A DNA stretch of 64,000 nucleotides from Bradyrhizobium forestalis (GCF_002795245.1 NZ_PGVG01000015.1:62001-126000); one strand, 5' to 3'. Shown: positions 55,227 through 64,000, numbered from the stretch's first letter. Translations and numbers: made by a program. Notes: generated from the sequence alone by a model not told the origin.

Positions 55227-56450
55227 TCAAGTGCATATTCGGTGGACAGCCGACACGAGAGTTTCGACCTCCTGGAATGTATTGTAGTAGTGCGGCGATG
55301 CGCGGACGATATCAGGAAGGTCTCTGCGCGTTGAGTCTAACGGGGTGCTTGTTGGTGGTGAGACTGACACATTGATTTTCCCTGCTGCCAACCGACGCAT
55401 GACCTCGCGTGCACCCACATTGCGAATGGTGAAGGAGACGATTGAAGCGGGACGATCTCCGAGATCGTGCAGCGACACTCCCGGGATTGCGCCGAGTGCT
55501 GCGCGCAATTCGTTCGCAAGCAGGCGGCAACGTCGTTCGATTCTATCGATGCCGATTGAAAGTGCGTAATCGACAGCGACCCCAAGTCCAACCCGGGCCG
55601 CATAGTTCGCTTCCCACGTCTCGAATCGTCGTGCGTCCGATCTAAGTTCGTAGCGCTCAGGTCCAACCCAAGGTGCGCCGAACAGATCTATCATGGCCGG
55701 TTCAATGTCCTTTAGGAAATCGTCGCGCATGTAGAGGAAGCCGGTTCCGCGCGGACCACGCAAGAATTTCCGACCTGTTGCCGTCAGCATGTCGCAACCA
55801 AGTGCGCGGACGTCGACGGGGATCTGGCCAACAGCCTGGCACGCATCCAGCAGGTAGGGAACACTATGAGTGCGCGCAATGCGTCCCACGGTTTCCGCTG
55901 GGTTCACCAAGCCGCCGTTGGTCGGTATCCACGTGATGGCGATCAGCCTTACGCGCTCATCAATCATTCGCTCGAGCGCCTCCGGGTCCATAACCTGATC
56001 GGCGTCGTCGGGTATAACCTCGACCCGTGCGCCCGTACGGCGGGCGACCTGCAAGAACGCAACATAGTTTGCCGCAAACTCTGCGGAGGTGGTCAGAATT
56101 CGGTCGCCAGGGCCAAAGCGGAGCGAATAGAAGGCGCGTTGCCATGCCAGAGTGGCATTCTCAGTCAGCGCAATTTCTTCGCGCTTTGAGCCGACTAGTC
56201 GAGCAATGCTATCGTATACGCCCTCCAAACGCGCCGTGCTTTCAGCACTCGCTTCGTAGCCGCCGATTGTGGCTTCGCGCCGGAGGTATGCGACCATGCC
56301 ATCGACGACGGGGCTCGGCATCAACGCAGCGCCGGCATTATTGAAGTGGATTCGGTGTGCAACGCCGGGCGTATCCGCTCGCAAGCGAACGACGTCGGCA
56401 TCGGAAAGATCGCTGATCGAGCTTGCAGTTTGCTTTCGAATATTATGCAC
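55227..56450 (-). CDS. Class V PLP aminotransferase
   Basis: 407 residues from a GTG at 56450, chosen because AAGGGA stands 7 bases before it and the family-like sequence begins there; the frame is open further up. Motifs are HFNNAGAALMPSPVV, ALTENATLAWQRAFYSL, TWIPTNGGLVNP, YLLDACQAVGQIPVDV (PLP aspartate) and ATGRKFLRGPRGTGFLY (PLP lysine). It belongs to the cysteine-desulfurase/isopenicillin-epimerase-like group; the substrate is unknown. It is divergent from the ammonia-lyase gene, with about 220 bp between, and next to a catabolic cluster, so a role in amino-acid breakdown is likely. Confidence 0.82.
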   Translation of the reverse strand: MHNIRKQTASSISDLSDADVVRLRADTPGVAHRIHFNNAGAALMPSPVVDGMVAYLRREATIGGYEASAESTARLEGVYDSIARLVGSKREEIALTENATLAWQRAFYSLRFGPGDRILTTSAEFAANYVAFLQVARRTGARVEVIPDDADQVMDPEALERMIDERVRLIAITWIPTNGGLVNPAETVGRIARTHSVPYLLDACQAVGQIPVDVRALGCDMLTATGRKFLRGPRGTGFLYMRDDFLKDIEPAMIDLFGAPWVGPERYELRSDARRFETWEANYAARVGLGVAVDYALSIGIDRIERRCRLLANELRAALGAIPGVSLHDLGDRPASIVSFTIRNVGAREVMRRLAAGKINVSVSPPTSTPLDSTRRDLPDIVRASPHYYNTFQEVETLVSAVHRICT

Positions 56451-56670
56451 CCGAAGTCCCTTCTTCGCGACGCGGTAGATGGACAGATTCGCAGGCACTA
56501 CCGGTCTTCGATCAACATCTCTGGAAACATGCCTGACAGAAGAGCCCAAACCCGCCATTTTAAGGCCCACAATGCCAAAATCCGTCATTTGCGGCTTCAT
56601 AGATTGCGCCAAACGGCCTCACGGGTTGGCAAAGTACGGTCCGAGAGGATCGTACTTGCTTGCCAGGAGG

Positions 56671-57900
56671 ATGACCTTGGTACCCACCTCAAAGCCCGCG
56701 GGAACTCCGTCGGAAACGCTTGCCAATCATCGGCCCTTTCTGCTGCGCAATCGTTCACCCGGCTTAAAACAGGCTCCTTGGTGGTGCGACCGCAACGCAG
56801 GAAATGAGCCCCTCCGCCTCCTTCAGGCCTGCCCGCGCTATGCACCGACCAGCCTGATTTCTCTGCCGCGTACCGCCGAAAAGCTGGGGCTCGGCGAAAT
56901 CTGGATCAAGGATGAGACACAGCGGCTTGGCATAGGCAGCTTCAAGGGGCTCGGCGGAGCCTACGCAGTGCTGAAACTCGCAATGAAGCACGTTGAGAGG
57001 CGGACTGGACGCTCGATTCTGCCTGCAGAATTGGCGGAGCCGGGCGTGCGATCTATGCTTTCAGGGCTCACATTTTCATGTGCTTCGGACGGCAACCATG
57101 GCCGTTCGGTTTCGGCCGGAGCGAGGCTCATCGGAGCGCGGGCGGTCGTATATCTCCACGCCGGCGTGAGCGACGAGCGGGCCGCTCATATCTCGCGGCT
57201 CGGCGCTGCAATCGTGCGCGTGGCCGGAGACTATAACGACTCGGTCGAGGCTGCGGCCAAGGCTGCCTCGCAGGACGGTTGGATCGCTGTCCCGGATACG
57301 GTCGGCCCCGGGGAGGACGACACCGCTTGCACGTTTGTGGTCCAGGGGTATGCGATACTGATCGATGAAATCATTGCGGCCACGGCAGGACAGTCAAAGC
57401 CGTTTACGCATGTTCTGGTTCAGGCTGGTGTTGGAGGTCTTGCAGCTAGCGTGTTCGGCCATGGCTCGGCACGGGGTCTATTCGGCCGCGATACCCATCT
57501 TTGGATCGTCGAGCCAGAACGGTCGGCATGCCTTTACGAAAGCGCCCGAGCCAAGATGCCCGTGCGGCTTCCGCCTGGGCCTGCGACGAACATGTCGATG
57601 CTTGAATGCCAAAGCCCATCGTTATTGGTCTGGCCGATCATCGAAGAGTTGACCAGCGGCTACATCACGGTAACGGATGAAGAGGCCGCGGACGCGGTAC
57701 GTTTGCTTAATGAGGGCGTTTCAGGCGATCAGCGTCTTCGCGTTGGAGAGTCGGGAGCGGCGGGATTGGCGGGCCTCTTAAGGGCAGCCGAAGTGAAGGA
57801 CAGAAAGAGACTTGGCCTCGATCAGTCCGCCAAGGTTCTGCTCTTTGCCACGGAAGGGCCCACCGACCTATCGGTTTGGAGCGGAAACGAAAAGGCATGA
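56671..57900 (+). CDS. Diaminopropionate ammonia-lyase-like PLP enzyme
   Basis: 409 residues from the ATG at 56671. AGGAGG touches this ATG, so the TTG two codons later (6-base spacing) may be the true start. Fold-type II PLP enzyme: PRYAPTSLISLPRTAEKLGL, IKDETQRLGIGSFKGLGGAY (PLP lysine), CASDGNHGRSVSAGARLIGA (phosphate-side Asn loop) and HVLVQAGVGGLAASV (glycine loop). Members remove ammonia from 2,3-diaminopropionate; EutB-type enzymes in ectoine breakdown are relatives. It is convergent with the Lrp-type regulator and upstream of the transporter operon. Confidence 0.8.
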   Translation: MTLVPTSKPAGTPSETLANHRPFLLRNRSPGLKQAPWWCDRNAGNEPLRLLQACPRYAPTSLISLPRTAEKLGLGEIWIKDETQRLGIGSFKGLGGAYAVLKLAMKHVERRTGRSILPAELAEPGVRSMLSGLTFSCASDGNHGRSVSAGARLIGARAVVYLHAGVSDERAAHISRLGAAIVRVAGDYNDSVEAAAKAASQDGWIAVPDTVGPGEDDTACTFVVQGYAILIDEIIAATAGQSKPFTHVLVQAGVGGLAASVFGHGSARGLFGRDTHLWIVEPERSACLYESARAKMPVRLPPGPATNMSMLECQSPSLLVWPIIEELTSGYITVTDEEAADAVRLLNEGVSGDQRLRVGESGAAGLAGLLRAAEVKDRKRLGLDQSAKVLLFATEGPTDLSVWSGNEKA

Positions 57901-57915
57901 ACAGGGCCCGGCCAG

Positions 57916-58398
57916 TCAGGATACGTCAAGATTGATGCGGGTGGTGAACTTGACCGTCTGCATCGACACATATGTGTTGAATGACTTGATGTTCTTGTCG
58001 GGAAAGAATGCTCGCTCAGTGAAAGCCCCATATTCCTCCATAGAGGCAGTGTTGACGACCAGAATGAAATCAGCCGAACCCGTTACGTAGTAGCACTGCG
58101 TAACCTCAGGATAGGCGCTCATTCGATTTTTAAAGGTGTGCAGAAGGTCGAGCTGCTCTTGCTCGAGCGCAACAAGCACGATCGACGTGACCCGTTTGCC
58201 GGCGACCGAAGGCGATATGATCGAGACGTCGGACATGATCGCCCCGTTTTCGCGCAATCGCCTGAGTCGACGCAGGCAAGAAGTCGGCGAAAGTCCCACG
58301 CGTTCTGCCAATTCCTCAGAGGTCTGCAGATTATTCTCCTGCAGCAGCATGAGAAGCTTCAGATCGAGGCGATCGAGGTCAGTGCGCGTGACAGCCAT
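57916..58398 (-). CDS. Lrp/AsnC-family regulator
   Basis: 160 residues. The N-terminal helix-turn-helix contains LDRLDLKLLMLLQENNLQTS, ELAERVGLSPTSCLRRLRRL. The C-terminal RAM ligand domain contains EVTQCYYVTGSADFILVVNT and MEEYGAFTERAFFPDKNIKS. Such proteins sense amino acids and usually regulate the neighbouring divergent operon, here the ABC transporter at 58527. Ectoine-catabolic clusters often carry an AsnC-type regulator, as do many other amino-acid pathways. Confidence 0.9.
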   Translation of the reverse strand: MAVTRTDLDRLDLKLLMLLQENNLQTSEELAERVGLSPTSCLRRLRRLRENGAIMSDVSIISPSVAGKRVTSIVLVALEQEQLDLLHTFKNRMSAYPEVTQCYYVTGSADFILVVNTASMEEYGAFTERAFFPDKNIKSFNTYVSMQTVKFTTRINLDVS

Positions 58399-58526
58399 TT
58401 AATATTTCAATTTGCAGTTTTCTGGCATTTTGAGGGGCAGAACGGCGGATTCAGCCACCCGCTTGTCGGATTATATGCGCAAAACCGGATCGAGCAAGGC
58501 ATTAGCCGCACACAACGGAGTGGAGC

Positions 58527-59642
58527 ATGGTGGATATCGTCAGACGCAAGCTGCTTCAGGGCACCGCCTTGGCCGGGGGACTAGCGGCCGCGCGCTCGCT
58601 GTTTCCCGCCCCCGCGATTGCGCAAATCCCGAAGGGCACCGGTGAGGTCGTGGTCTACGACGGCGGCGGATCTTGGGGCGAGGCCAAGCGGATCGCCTAT
58701 TTCGAGCCGTTCGAGAAAGAGACCGGCATCAAGGTCATAGCTCAACCGCGGACCGACACGGGAGCCGTGCGAGCGAGCGTGTTGGCCGGCGCTCCCCGAT
58801 ATGACGTGACGATTCTTCCTGGCGGCAAGGCCCCGACTTTCGAGCGGGACAATCTTCTGCTTCCGATCGACTATGGCTACTTCGAAAAGGCAGACCTCGG
58901 CGCGTTCAGTCCGGTCAAGGTCGGCAAGTTCACTGTGCCCGCGATCATCTATTCGCTGTTCATTGCGTATGACGCGTCGAAGTTTGCCTCCGATGCTCCG
59001 AACTCTTGGGCGGATGTCTGGGACGCCCAAAAATTTGCGGGACGGCGTTCACTCATGGCAGGAACCTGGGCCTCGGACGGCGGCACGTTTGAAGCAGCTC
59101 TGATGGCGGACGGTGTTGATCCGTCGAAGCTCTATCCACTTGATTGGGATCGCGCGTTCAAGAGTCTCAGCCGGGTCAAGCCGAGCATCTTGAAATGGTG
59201 GAACACCGGCGCGGAAGCTCCGCAGATGATCATTGATAAGTTGATCACGGCCGGTAGCGCCTGGAACGGCCGGGTTTCGGCAGCCAACGAGCAGGGGGCC
59301 AAGATCGGCTACACCTGGAATCAGGGAATGCTGCAGTACGACACCTGGGTGGTCCTGAAAGGCACGAAGAATGCGGACAATGCATTCAAGTTTCTTGCGT
59401 TCTCAGCGCGAGCCGAAAATCAGGCGAAATTCGCCCAGCACATTCTCTATGCGCCACCGAACTCGCGTGCATTCGAGCATGTGCCGTCTGAACGGGCAAA
59501 GCTCCTGCCGACCTCCCCCGAAGCACGGAAGCTGCAGTTCGTCCAGGACTACGAGTTCTGGAACACTGTGAGCTCCAACGGCAAGGCCAACAATGAAATT
59601 GCCGTTGCTCAATGGGAGCGTTGGATTTCCGGCGTACGGTAG
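58527..59642 (+). CDS. ABC transporter substrate-binding protein, polyamine/opine type
   Basis: 371 residues with a twin-arginine-like signal (RRKLLQGTALAGGLAAARSL, cleavage after APAIAQ). The mature part starts GTGEVVVYDGGGSWGEAKRI and has PRYDVTILPGGKAPTFERDN and WNQGMLQYDTWVVLKGTKNA, typical of PotD/extracellular solute-binding family 1 proteins. Exported to the periplasm. First gene of an operon with a fused permease, an ATPase and two hydrolases. The ligand is unknown. Confidence 0.87.
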   Translation: MVDIVRRKLLQGTALAGGLAAARSLFPAPAIAQIPKGTGEVVVYDGGGSWGEAKRIAYFEPFEKETGIKVIAQPRTDTGAVRASVLAGAPRYDVTILPGGKAPTFERDNLLLPIDYGYFEKADLGAFSPVKVGKFTVPAIIYSLFIAYDASKFASDAPNSWADVWDAQKFAGRRSLMAGTWASDGGTFEAALMADGVDPSKLYPLDWDRAFKSLSRVKPSILKWWNTGAEAPQMIIDKLITAGSAWNGRVSAANEQGAKIGYTWNQGMLQYDTWVVLKGTKNADNAFKFLAFSARAENQAKFAQHILYAPPNSRAFEHVPSERAKLLPTSPEARKLQFVQDYEFWNTVSSNGKANNEIAVAQWERWISGVR

Positions 59643-59648
59643 CTCAAA

Positions 59649-61445
59649 ATGGTGGATGCGAGTCTGGCTATGCCGCATAGGAGAGACACCTCAGGATGGG
59701 CGCGCTTGGTGCCCATCCTCCTTCTCTTGCCGATCGTGATCCTGTTCTCGGTCGGCTACGTCGTGCCGCTCGCGCAACTCGTGCTCAAGAGCCTGCAGCA
59801 CGATGGTGCCTGGTCGCTCAACAGCTACATCGAGATCGCCAACTCGCCGGCGTTTCTATGGATCGTCCTCAGGACAATCGCCCTAGCAGCGACCGTGACG
59901 ATCGTCTGTTTGCTCATTGCTTATCCTCTCGCTTACGCCATATCGAAATGTTCTCCGCGCGCGGCGTCACTTCTTCTGCTTATTGTCACGCTTCCATATT
60001 TAACGAGTGTCTTGATCAGAACCTACGCATGGATCGTCCTGCTCAGCCCCAACGGGCCTATCAACCAGCTGTTTTTGCGCCTCGGCCTCATCTCCGAGCC
60101 GCTGCAAATGGTGTTCAATTCAGTCGGCGTCTATGTCGGCATGGTGCAGGTCCAGCTGCCGCTCATGGTATTTCCTCTCTACGCTGTCTTGGCACGGGTT
60201 GATCCAAGCCTTGCAAAAGCGGCACAAAGTCTCGGAAGTCCTCCTACCGACGCCTTCTTGAGGGTCACGCTGCCCGCCTCGATCCCCGGCGTGATTAGCG
60301 GCTGCACGCTCGTGTTTCTGTCCAGTCTCGGCTTCTATATTACGCCAGAGCTTCTTGGTGGACCGGATAGCTATCTGATCGCTCAGGGCATTAGTCTGCG
60401 CGTGCTGATCCTCGGAAATTTCGATGAAGCCGCAGCCCAATCATCGATCTTGATGTTCGCTGTCATCGCGGTCTTCCTGATATTTCGTCAGCGGATTGCG
60501 GAAGAGCTGGACGATCGACCACATAACAACATTTCCCTGGTCGGCAAGTCGACATCCGGTCTCTCCGCGCGGTGGCCGATCCTGGTGCGACTGACGGCGG
60601 TTTTGCATGGCCCGTCAACGAGGCTGCATGAGGCCTTGACGGTCGCGCGCCGACCCGCGTTGTACGTTAGTGCAGGGCTGACGCTGCTTTTTCTGGTGCT
60701 GCCCTTCGTGGTCGTAATTCCTCTTGCATTCAGCGATGCACCATACCTCACCTTTCCGCCGCCCGCCTACTCATTGCGGTGGTTCTCAAGTTTGCTCAAG
60801 AATACGCAATGGCTCGATGCCCTAAGCTTCAGCCTGAGATGGGCAGGACTGTCCGCTCTCCTGAGCGTGGCCATTGGTGTGCCCGCCGCCTTCGCTCTCG
60901 TGCGGTACCGGTTCTCTGCGCGCGTGCCTGTCTATCTTCTCCTGATTTCCCCGCTGATTGTTCCTCATGTCGTAATCGCAGTTTCCCTGTTCTTCGCTCT
61001 CGCCGGATCCTCGCTGATCGGCAATCCGCTGGCATTTGCTCTCAGCTATACGATCATTGGCGCACCATATACGGTCGTTGTCATGATCGCGGGGCTCAAG
61101 CGCTTCAATCGCACCCTGGAGCTCGCTGCCGCGAGCCTAGGCTCGAGCCCTCTCGTGACGCTGAGAACGGTGACGCTTCCATTGCTGTTGCCGACGCTAG
61201 CGAGCGCGGCGCTCTTCGCGTTCATCGTGGGGTTCGATGATGTTGTGTTCGGTCTGTTCCTGAGCGGGCCCACCGCGACGCCGTTGCCCATGAGAATGTG
61301 GGACAACATCCGCCTGGAAATCAGCCCCCAGATCGCCGTCATCGCCGTTCTGTTTCTCATCGTACTTGCGCTTCTAATGCTTCTGCGGCTCTTCGTGGGC
61401 GCTGTCGTTCAAGGTCGTCGCCCGCAGGAAAGCCTCCATCGTTGA
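59649..61445 (+). CDS. ABC transporter permease, two permease units fused (PotB-PotC type)
   Basis: 598 residues, twice the usual length. The first unit (residues about 15-280) and second unit (about 340-590) each have six predicted spans and their own EAA loop: AAQSLGSPPTDAFLRVTLPA near 195-215 and AAASLGSSPLVTLRTVTLPL near 495-515. Each EAA loop contacts the ATPase. The fusion replaces separate PotB and PotC proteins. It starts 6 bp after the substrate-binding protein gene. Confidence 0.88.
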   Translation: MVDASLAMPHRRDTSGWARLVPILLLLPIVILFSVGYVVPLAQLVLKSLQHDGAWSLNSYIEIANSPAFLWIVLRTIALAATVTIVCLLIAYPLAYAISKCSPRAASLLLLIVTLPYLTSVLIRTYAWIVLLSPNGPINQLFLRLGLISEPLQMVFNSVGVYVGMVQVQLPLMVFPLYAVLARVDPSLAKAAQSLGSPPTDAFLRVTLPASIPGVISGCTLVFLSSLGFYITPELLGGPDSYLIAQGISLRVLILGNFDEAAAQSSILMFAVIAVFLIFRQRIAEELDDRPHNNISLVGKSTSGLSARWPILVRLTAVLHGPSTRLHEALTVARRPALYVSAGLTLLFLVLPFVVVIPLAFSDAPYLTFPPPAYSLRWFSSLLKNTQWLDALSFSLRWAGLSALLSVAIGVPAAFALVRYRFSARVPVYLLLISPLIVPHVVIAVSLFFALAGSSLIGNPLAFALSYTIIGAPYTVVVMIAGLKRFNRTLELAAASLGSSPLVTLRTVTLPLLLPTLASAALFAFIVGFDDVVFGLFLSGPTATPLPMRMWDNIRLEISPQIAVIAVLFLIVLALLMLLRLFVGAVVQGRRPQESLHR

Positions 61446-61568
61446 GCAGATCGATGGATTGCGCCTGTGCATTGCTCATCCTACGAGGAAGCCAATGGCG
61501 CCTTTACTGAAGCAATCCTCTCGACCCAATCTGGGCCGAGGTCCCGCAGTCGTAACGGAGCATCGACC

Positions 61569-62711
61569 ATGAGCCGCGACCTCACTTTCTCCGTCGAGGA
61601 GTACAAGCGGCGATGTGACGCCGTCCGAAAACTGATGGCAGAGCGTCGTCTTGACTGTCTCATCTTTGACGAGCCCGAGATGATGTCCTGGCTCTCTGGC
61701 TATACAGTCTCCGAAAATCTCTGGCGAGCGTGCATCGTGCCGGCATCGTCCGAGCCGTTCCTGCTGGTGCGCAAGCTTGATATGCCACCAGCGCGGCAGC
61801 GCACGTGGATGGATAACATCGTGGGGTTTGGCGATTGGGACCATCCGCTGGCGGTGCTGGCGAGCACCTTCCGGGAAAGTGGTTCGGTGCCCGCCCGGAT
61901 CGGCGCTGAATTTCAATCGAATTCGTTCACGATCCACAGACTCCAAGCGCTTCGCAAGCTCTTGCCGGATACCGAGTTCTTTGACCTTGAGCGTTCGGGA
62001 TGGGATCTCAGGCGATGCAAGTCGCCGGAAGAGATCGCGCATATGTCCCGGGCTGGTTCACTTTTGGATGCGGCCTTCGATGCGACTGTCAAGGAGGTGG
62101 CGAGTGGCAAGAGCCAACGTGATATCGCTGCAGCTGCCGCTGCGGCCTACTATCGGCTTGGGTTCGACGATGGCTTTGTTGGGCCTCTCAATGTCGGATC
62201 GGGCTGGGATTCGCTGCATGGGTTCCTCGCAGAGCGACCGCTGGTCGATGGCGATATCGTTCATATCGAGCTCTTGCCGCGGTTACGCTTCTATACGGTC
62301 CGGATCATGCGGTCGGTCATCGTAGGACGGGCAACCGAGGAGCAGCGAGCTGCGGCTCAGGCTCTTATCGCGTTACAAGATCGCCAAATCGCCGCGCTTC
62401 GGCCTGGCGCGATTGCCGCTGACGTCGACCGCATCGTGCGGGACGGCGTTGTCGCGGCCGGGTTGCGCGAGACCTACGATAACATCACCGGGTATACGCT
62501 TGGTACCGCTCCGCTCGTTTCCCAGCACACGAGTGACCTATATCGCTGTTTCACGCCTCGTGCGGATTGGGCCATCGAGGAAGGAATGGTCTTTCACATG
62601 TACACATCCGCTGCTGGCCTTGCCGTCAGCGAGTCCGTCGTGGTGACCAGTTCGGGTGGGAAGCGATTGACCTCAATACCGCGCAAGATATTCGAGACGA
62701 GGCCGAAATGA
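61569..62711 (+). CDS. Creatinase/ectoine-hydrolase-like M24-family protein
   Basis: 380 residues from the ATG at 61569 (CGGAG upstream); the frame is open further up without family likeness. The N-terminal creatinase domain has FSVEEYKRRCDAVRKLMAER and FDEPEMMSWLSGY. The C-terminal pita-bread fold has LNVGSGWDSLHGF, DIVHIELLPRLRFYTVRIMR and AVSESVVVTSSG, ending in SIPRKIF. Four of the five metal ligands of M24 aminopeptidases are replaced, as in creatinase, which hydrolyses without metal. Ectoine hydrolase (EutD/DoeA) is also of this group. It overlaps the ATPase gene by 4 bp. A hydrolase of a cyclic amidine or guanidino compound is likely; the exact substrate is unknown. Confidence 0.72.
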   Translation: MSRDLTFSVEEYKRRCDAVRKLMAERRLDCLIFDEPEMMSWLSGYTVSENLWRACIVPASSEPFLLVRKLDMPPARQRTWMDNIVGFGDWDHPLAVLASTFRESGSVPARIGAEFQSNSFTIHRLQALRKLLPDTEFFDLERSGWDLRRCKSPEEIAHMSRAGSLLDAAFDATVKEVASGKSQRDIAAAAAAAYYRLGFDDGFVGPLNVGSGWDSLHGFLAERPLVDGDIVHIELLPRLRFYTVRIMRSVIVGRATEEQRAAAQALIALQDRQIAALRPGAIAADVDRIVRDGVVAAGLRETYDNITGYTLGTAPLVSQHTSDLYRCFTPRADWAIEEGMVFHMYTSAAGLAVSESVVVTSSGGKRLTSIPRKIFETRPK

Positions 62712-63835
62712 GCGTCAGCACAGCAATGGTGAGCGAAAAGGCGACGGCAGGTGTAGCTACGTCGCAAAGTCAACGTGGCTCCGTCTCGGTCAACTCGTTG
62801 ACCAAGATGTTTGGTCCGGTCAAAGCGGTCGACGACGTCTCACTGTCGATCGAGCCAGGAGAGTTCGTCGCCTTGCTCGGATCGAGCGGGTCAGGAAAAT
62901 CTACTCTGCTGATGATGATCGCCGGGTTCGAGGTGTCCTCCTCTGGCGATATCATGCTCGACGGCGTGCGGATCAATGATGTTCCGAGCCATCGTCGCGG
63001 CTTCGGCATGGTGTTCCAGAGCTACGCGTTGTTCCCCCATATGACCATCGCTGAGAACATCGCCTATCCGCTGCGGCGCCGGGGCTTGCGTGGCGGAGAC
63101 GTCGAACGTGAGGTCACAAAAGCTCTGAAGCTCGTTGCACTTGACGGATATGGCGCGCGACTTCCAAGCCAGTTATCGGGTGGGCAGCAGCAGCGTGTCG
63201 CTCTGGCTCGCGCTCTTGTCTTCCGTCCACCTCTGTTGCTCATGGACGAGCCGCTCGGGGCACTCGATCGCAAGCTCAGGCAGCAGCTCCAAATGGAGAT
63301 CAAGCTGATCCATAAGGAAGTCGGTAGCACCATCATTTTCGTTACCCACGACCAGGAGGAAGCTCTGTCCATGGCCGATCGCGTTGCCGTTCTCGAGCGA
63401 GGCCGCTTGCAGCAGTGTGGGACACCGCGTGAGCTATATGAGCAGCCGGCGACTGCATTTGTCGCGGATTTCATCGGTGAGATGAACTTTCTGCCGGTCG
63501 AGTTGCGGCGATCTGGAGGCGAGGTCTGTGCCCGCAGCGCCGATGTCGGCCTTGAGGTTATACAGGAGGCCAGTCAGGTGCTGACGTCAGGCGACCGAGG
63601 GTTGCTGGCGGTTCGCCCGGAGTATATCGGCCTGACACCGGACGAGCGCGCTACCGCGACCGTTTTGGAATCGGCTTACACGGGCACGAACCAGAGCGTG
63701 CTTGTGCAGGTGGGGTCCATTCGATTGACCGCCCGGACTTCGGTGAGCCCCGGACGGCCGCTGTTCCAATCCGGTCAACGCGTCCGCATCGAGATCGAGG
63801 CGGCGCATACCCGCGTGTTTCCCGGCGCCCGTTGA
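62708..63835 (+). CDS. ABC transporter ATP-binding protein, PotA type
   Basis: 375 residues from the ATG at 62708 that overlaps the previous stop. Walker A GSSGSGKST, Q-loop GMVFQSYALFPHMT, signature LSGGQQQRVALARALVFRP, Walker B LLLMDEPLGALDRKL and H-loop VTHDQEEALSMADR. The C-terminal TOBE domain (about 280-375) contains LLAVRPEYIGLTP. It powers the transporter with the binding protein and fused permease. Confidence 0.93.
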   Translation: MSVSTAMVSEKATAGVATSQSQRGSVSVNSLTKMFGPVKAVDDVSLSIEPGEFVALLGSSGSGKSTLLMMIAGFEVSSSGDIMLDGVRINDVPSHRRGFGMVFQSYALFPHMTIAENIAYPLRRRGLRGGDVEREVTKALKLVALDGYGARLPSQLSGGQQQRVALARALVFRPPLLLMDEPLGALDRKLRQQLQMEIKLIHKEVGSTIIFVTHDQEEALSMADRVAVLERGRLQQCGTPRELYEQPATAFVADFIGEMNFLPVELRRSGGEVCARSADVGLEVIQEASQVLTSGDRGLLAVRPEYIGLTPDERATATVLESAYTGTNQSVLVQVGSIRLTARTSVSPGRPLFQSGQRVRIEIEAAHTRVFPGAR

Positions 63836-63866
63836 CCTGCCTTTGGCGTGCGAGGAGCTGCCCGTA

Positions 63867-64000
63867 ATGAGCCGGAACGCCGCAATCTCGCGCGCGAGAA
63901 GCCATCTGGATTCTGGAGACTTCGAGACGGTGCTCTCGCGGCTCGTCGCTATTCCTTCCGAGAGTCAGAACCCGAAGCGAAAACCTCAGCTTGCCGAGTA
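63867..64000 (+). CDS. M20-family peptidase/deacetylase, 5' part only
   Basis: Begins MSRNAAISRARSHLDSGDFE and continues TVLSRLVAIPSESQNPKRKP, the usual start of M20 amidohydrolases (ArgE/DapE group). GAGGAG lies upstream. It is cut by the window edge. In ectoine breakdown the M24 hydrolase is paired with an M20 deacetylase (EutE/DoeB); the pairing here is similar. Metal-binding residues lie beyond the window. Confidence 0.65.
   Translation, partial: MSRNAAISRARSHLDSGDFETVLSRLVAIPSESQNPKRKPQLAE

Overview
The window reads as part of a symbiosis island of a soybean-type Bradyrhizobium. The evidence is a rhizobitoxine operon, a plasmid- or island-type biotin/pantothenate cluster under a BioR-like regulator, a probable type III effector gene, an NRPS, many decayed insertion sequences (IS110, IS5, IS1595), and long gene-poor stretches with broken genes. 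No tRNA, rRNA, CRISPR array or replication origin was recognised.

Layout. 1-6900: six tightly coupled plus-strand genes matching rtxA(3' part)-C-D-E-F-G of rhizobitoxine biosynthesis. 6.9-8.9 kb: decayed DNA with a pRiA4b ORF-3-like pseudogene. 8.95-11.2 kb: a large XopP/RipH-like candidate effector with a possible tts box. 11.3-15.1 kb: an IS5-type transposase split by an IS1111/IS110-type element, then an S1/P1 nuclease pseudogene. 16.4-24.9 kb: a membrane-anchored coiled-coil protein, pabB-pabA, a Dabb protein, bioR, and bioB-panD-bioF-bioD-bioA. 26.1-27.9 kb: panB-panC. p-Aminobenzoate, biotin and pantothenate genes therefore lie within about 11 kb. 28-31.5 kb: mostly decayed, with tiny genes. 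31.6 kb: an orphan ectC. 32.5-42.5 kb: a 3313-residue NRPS with three adenylation modules, a dual condensation/epimerisation domain and a thioesterase. 42.6-46.6 kb: a truncated gene, three IS110 remnants and a histidine-kinase fragment. 47-48.5 kb: a membrane protein, a monooxygenase-fold protein and a divergent MarR regulator with an inverted-repeat operator. 49-55 kb: a mosaic of small genes and IS scraps carrying a family of repeated, covarying hairpins. 55.2-64 kb: a catabolic cluster (class V aminotransferase, diaminopropionate ammonia-lyase-like enzyme, Lrp regulator, polyamine-type ABC transporter with fused permeases, creatinase/ectoine-hydrolase-like enzyme, start of an M20 amidohydrolase).

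How the genes work together. The rtx operon makes the ethylene-biosynthesis inhibitor rhizobitoxine. It also holds a glutamine-synthetase-like ligase and a gamma-glutamyl hydrolase-like enzyme, which suggests a gamma-glutamyl-protected intermediate. The cofactor block would raise vitamin supply under BioR control. The NRPS would release a tripeptide, tentatively Pro-like/D-Ser/Phe. The last cluster would import and break down a nitrogenous, possibly cyclic amidine or diamino-acid compound. The most unusual unexplained signal is the hairpin family at 50.4-53.1 kb: five copies share an internal-loop sequence while the outer stems change on both strands together, and some copies are preceded by a second conserved block. 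This looks like an undescribed structured RNA or DNA element.
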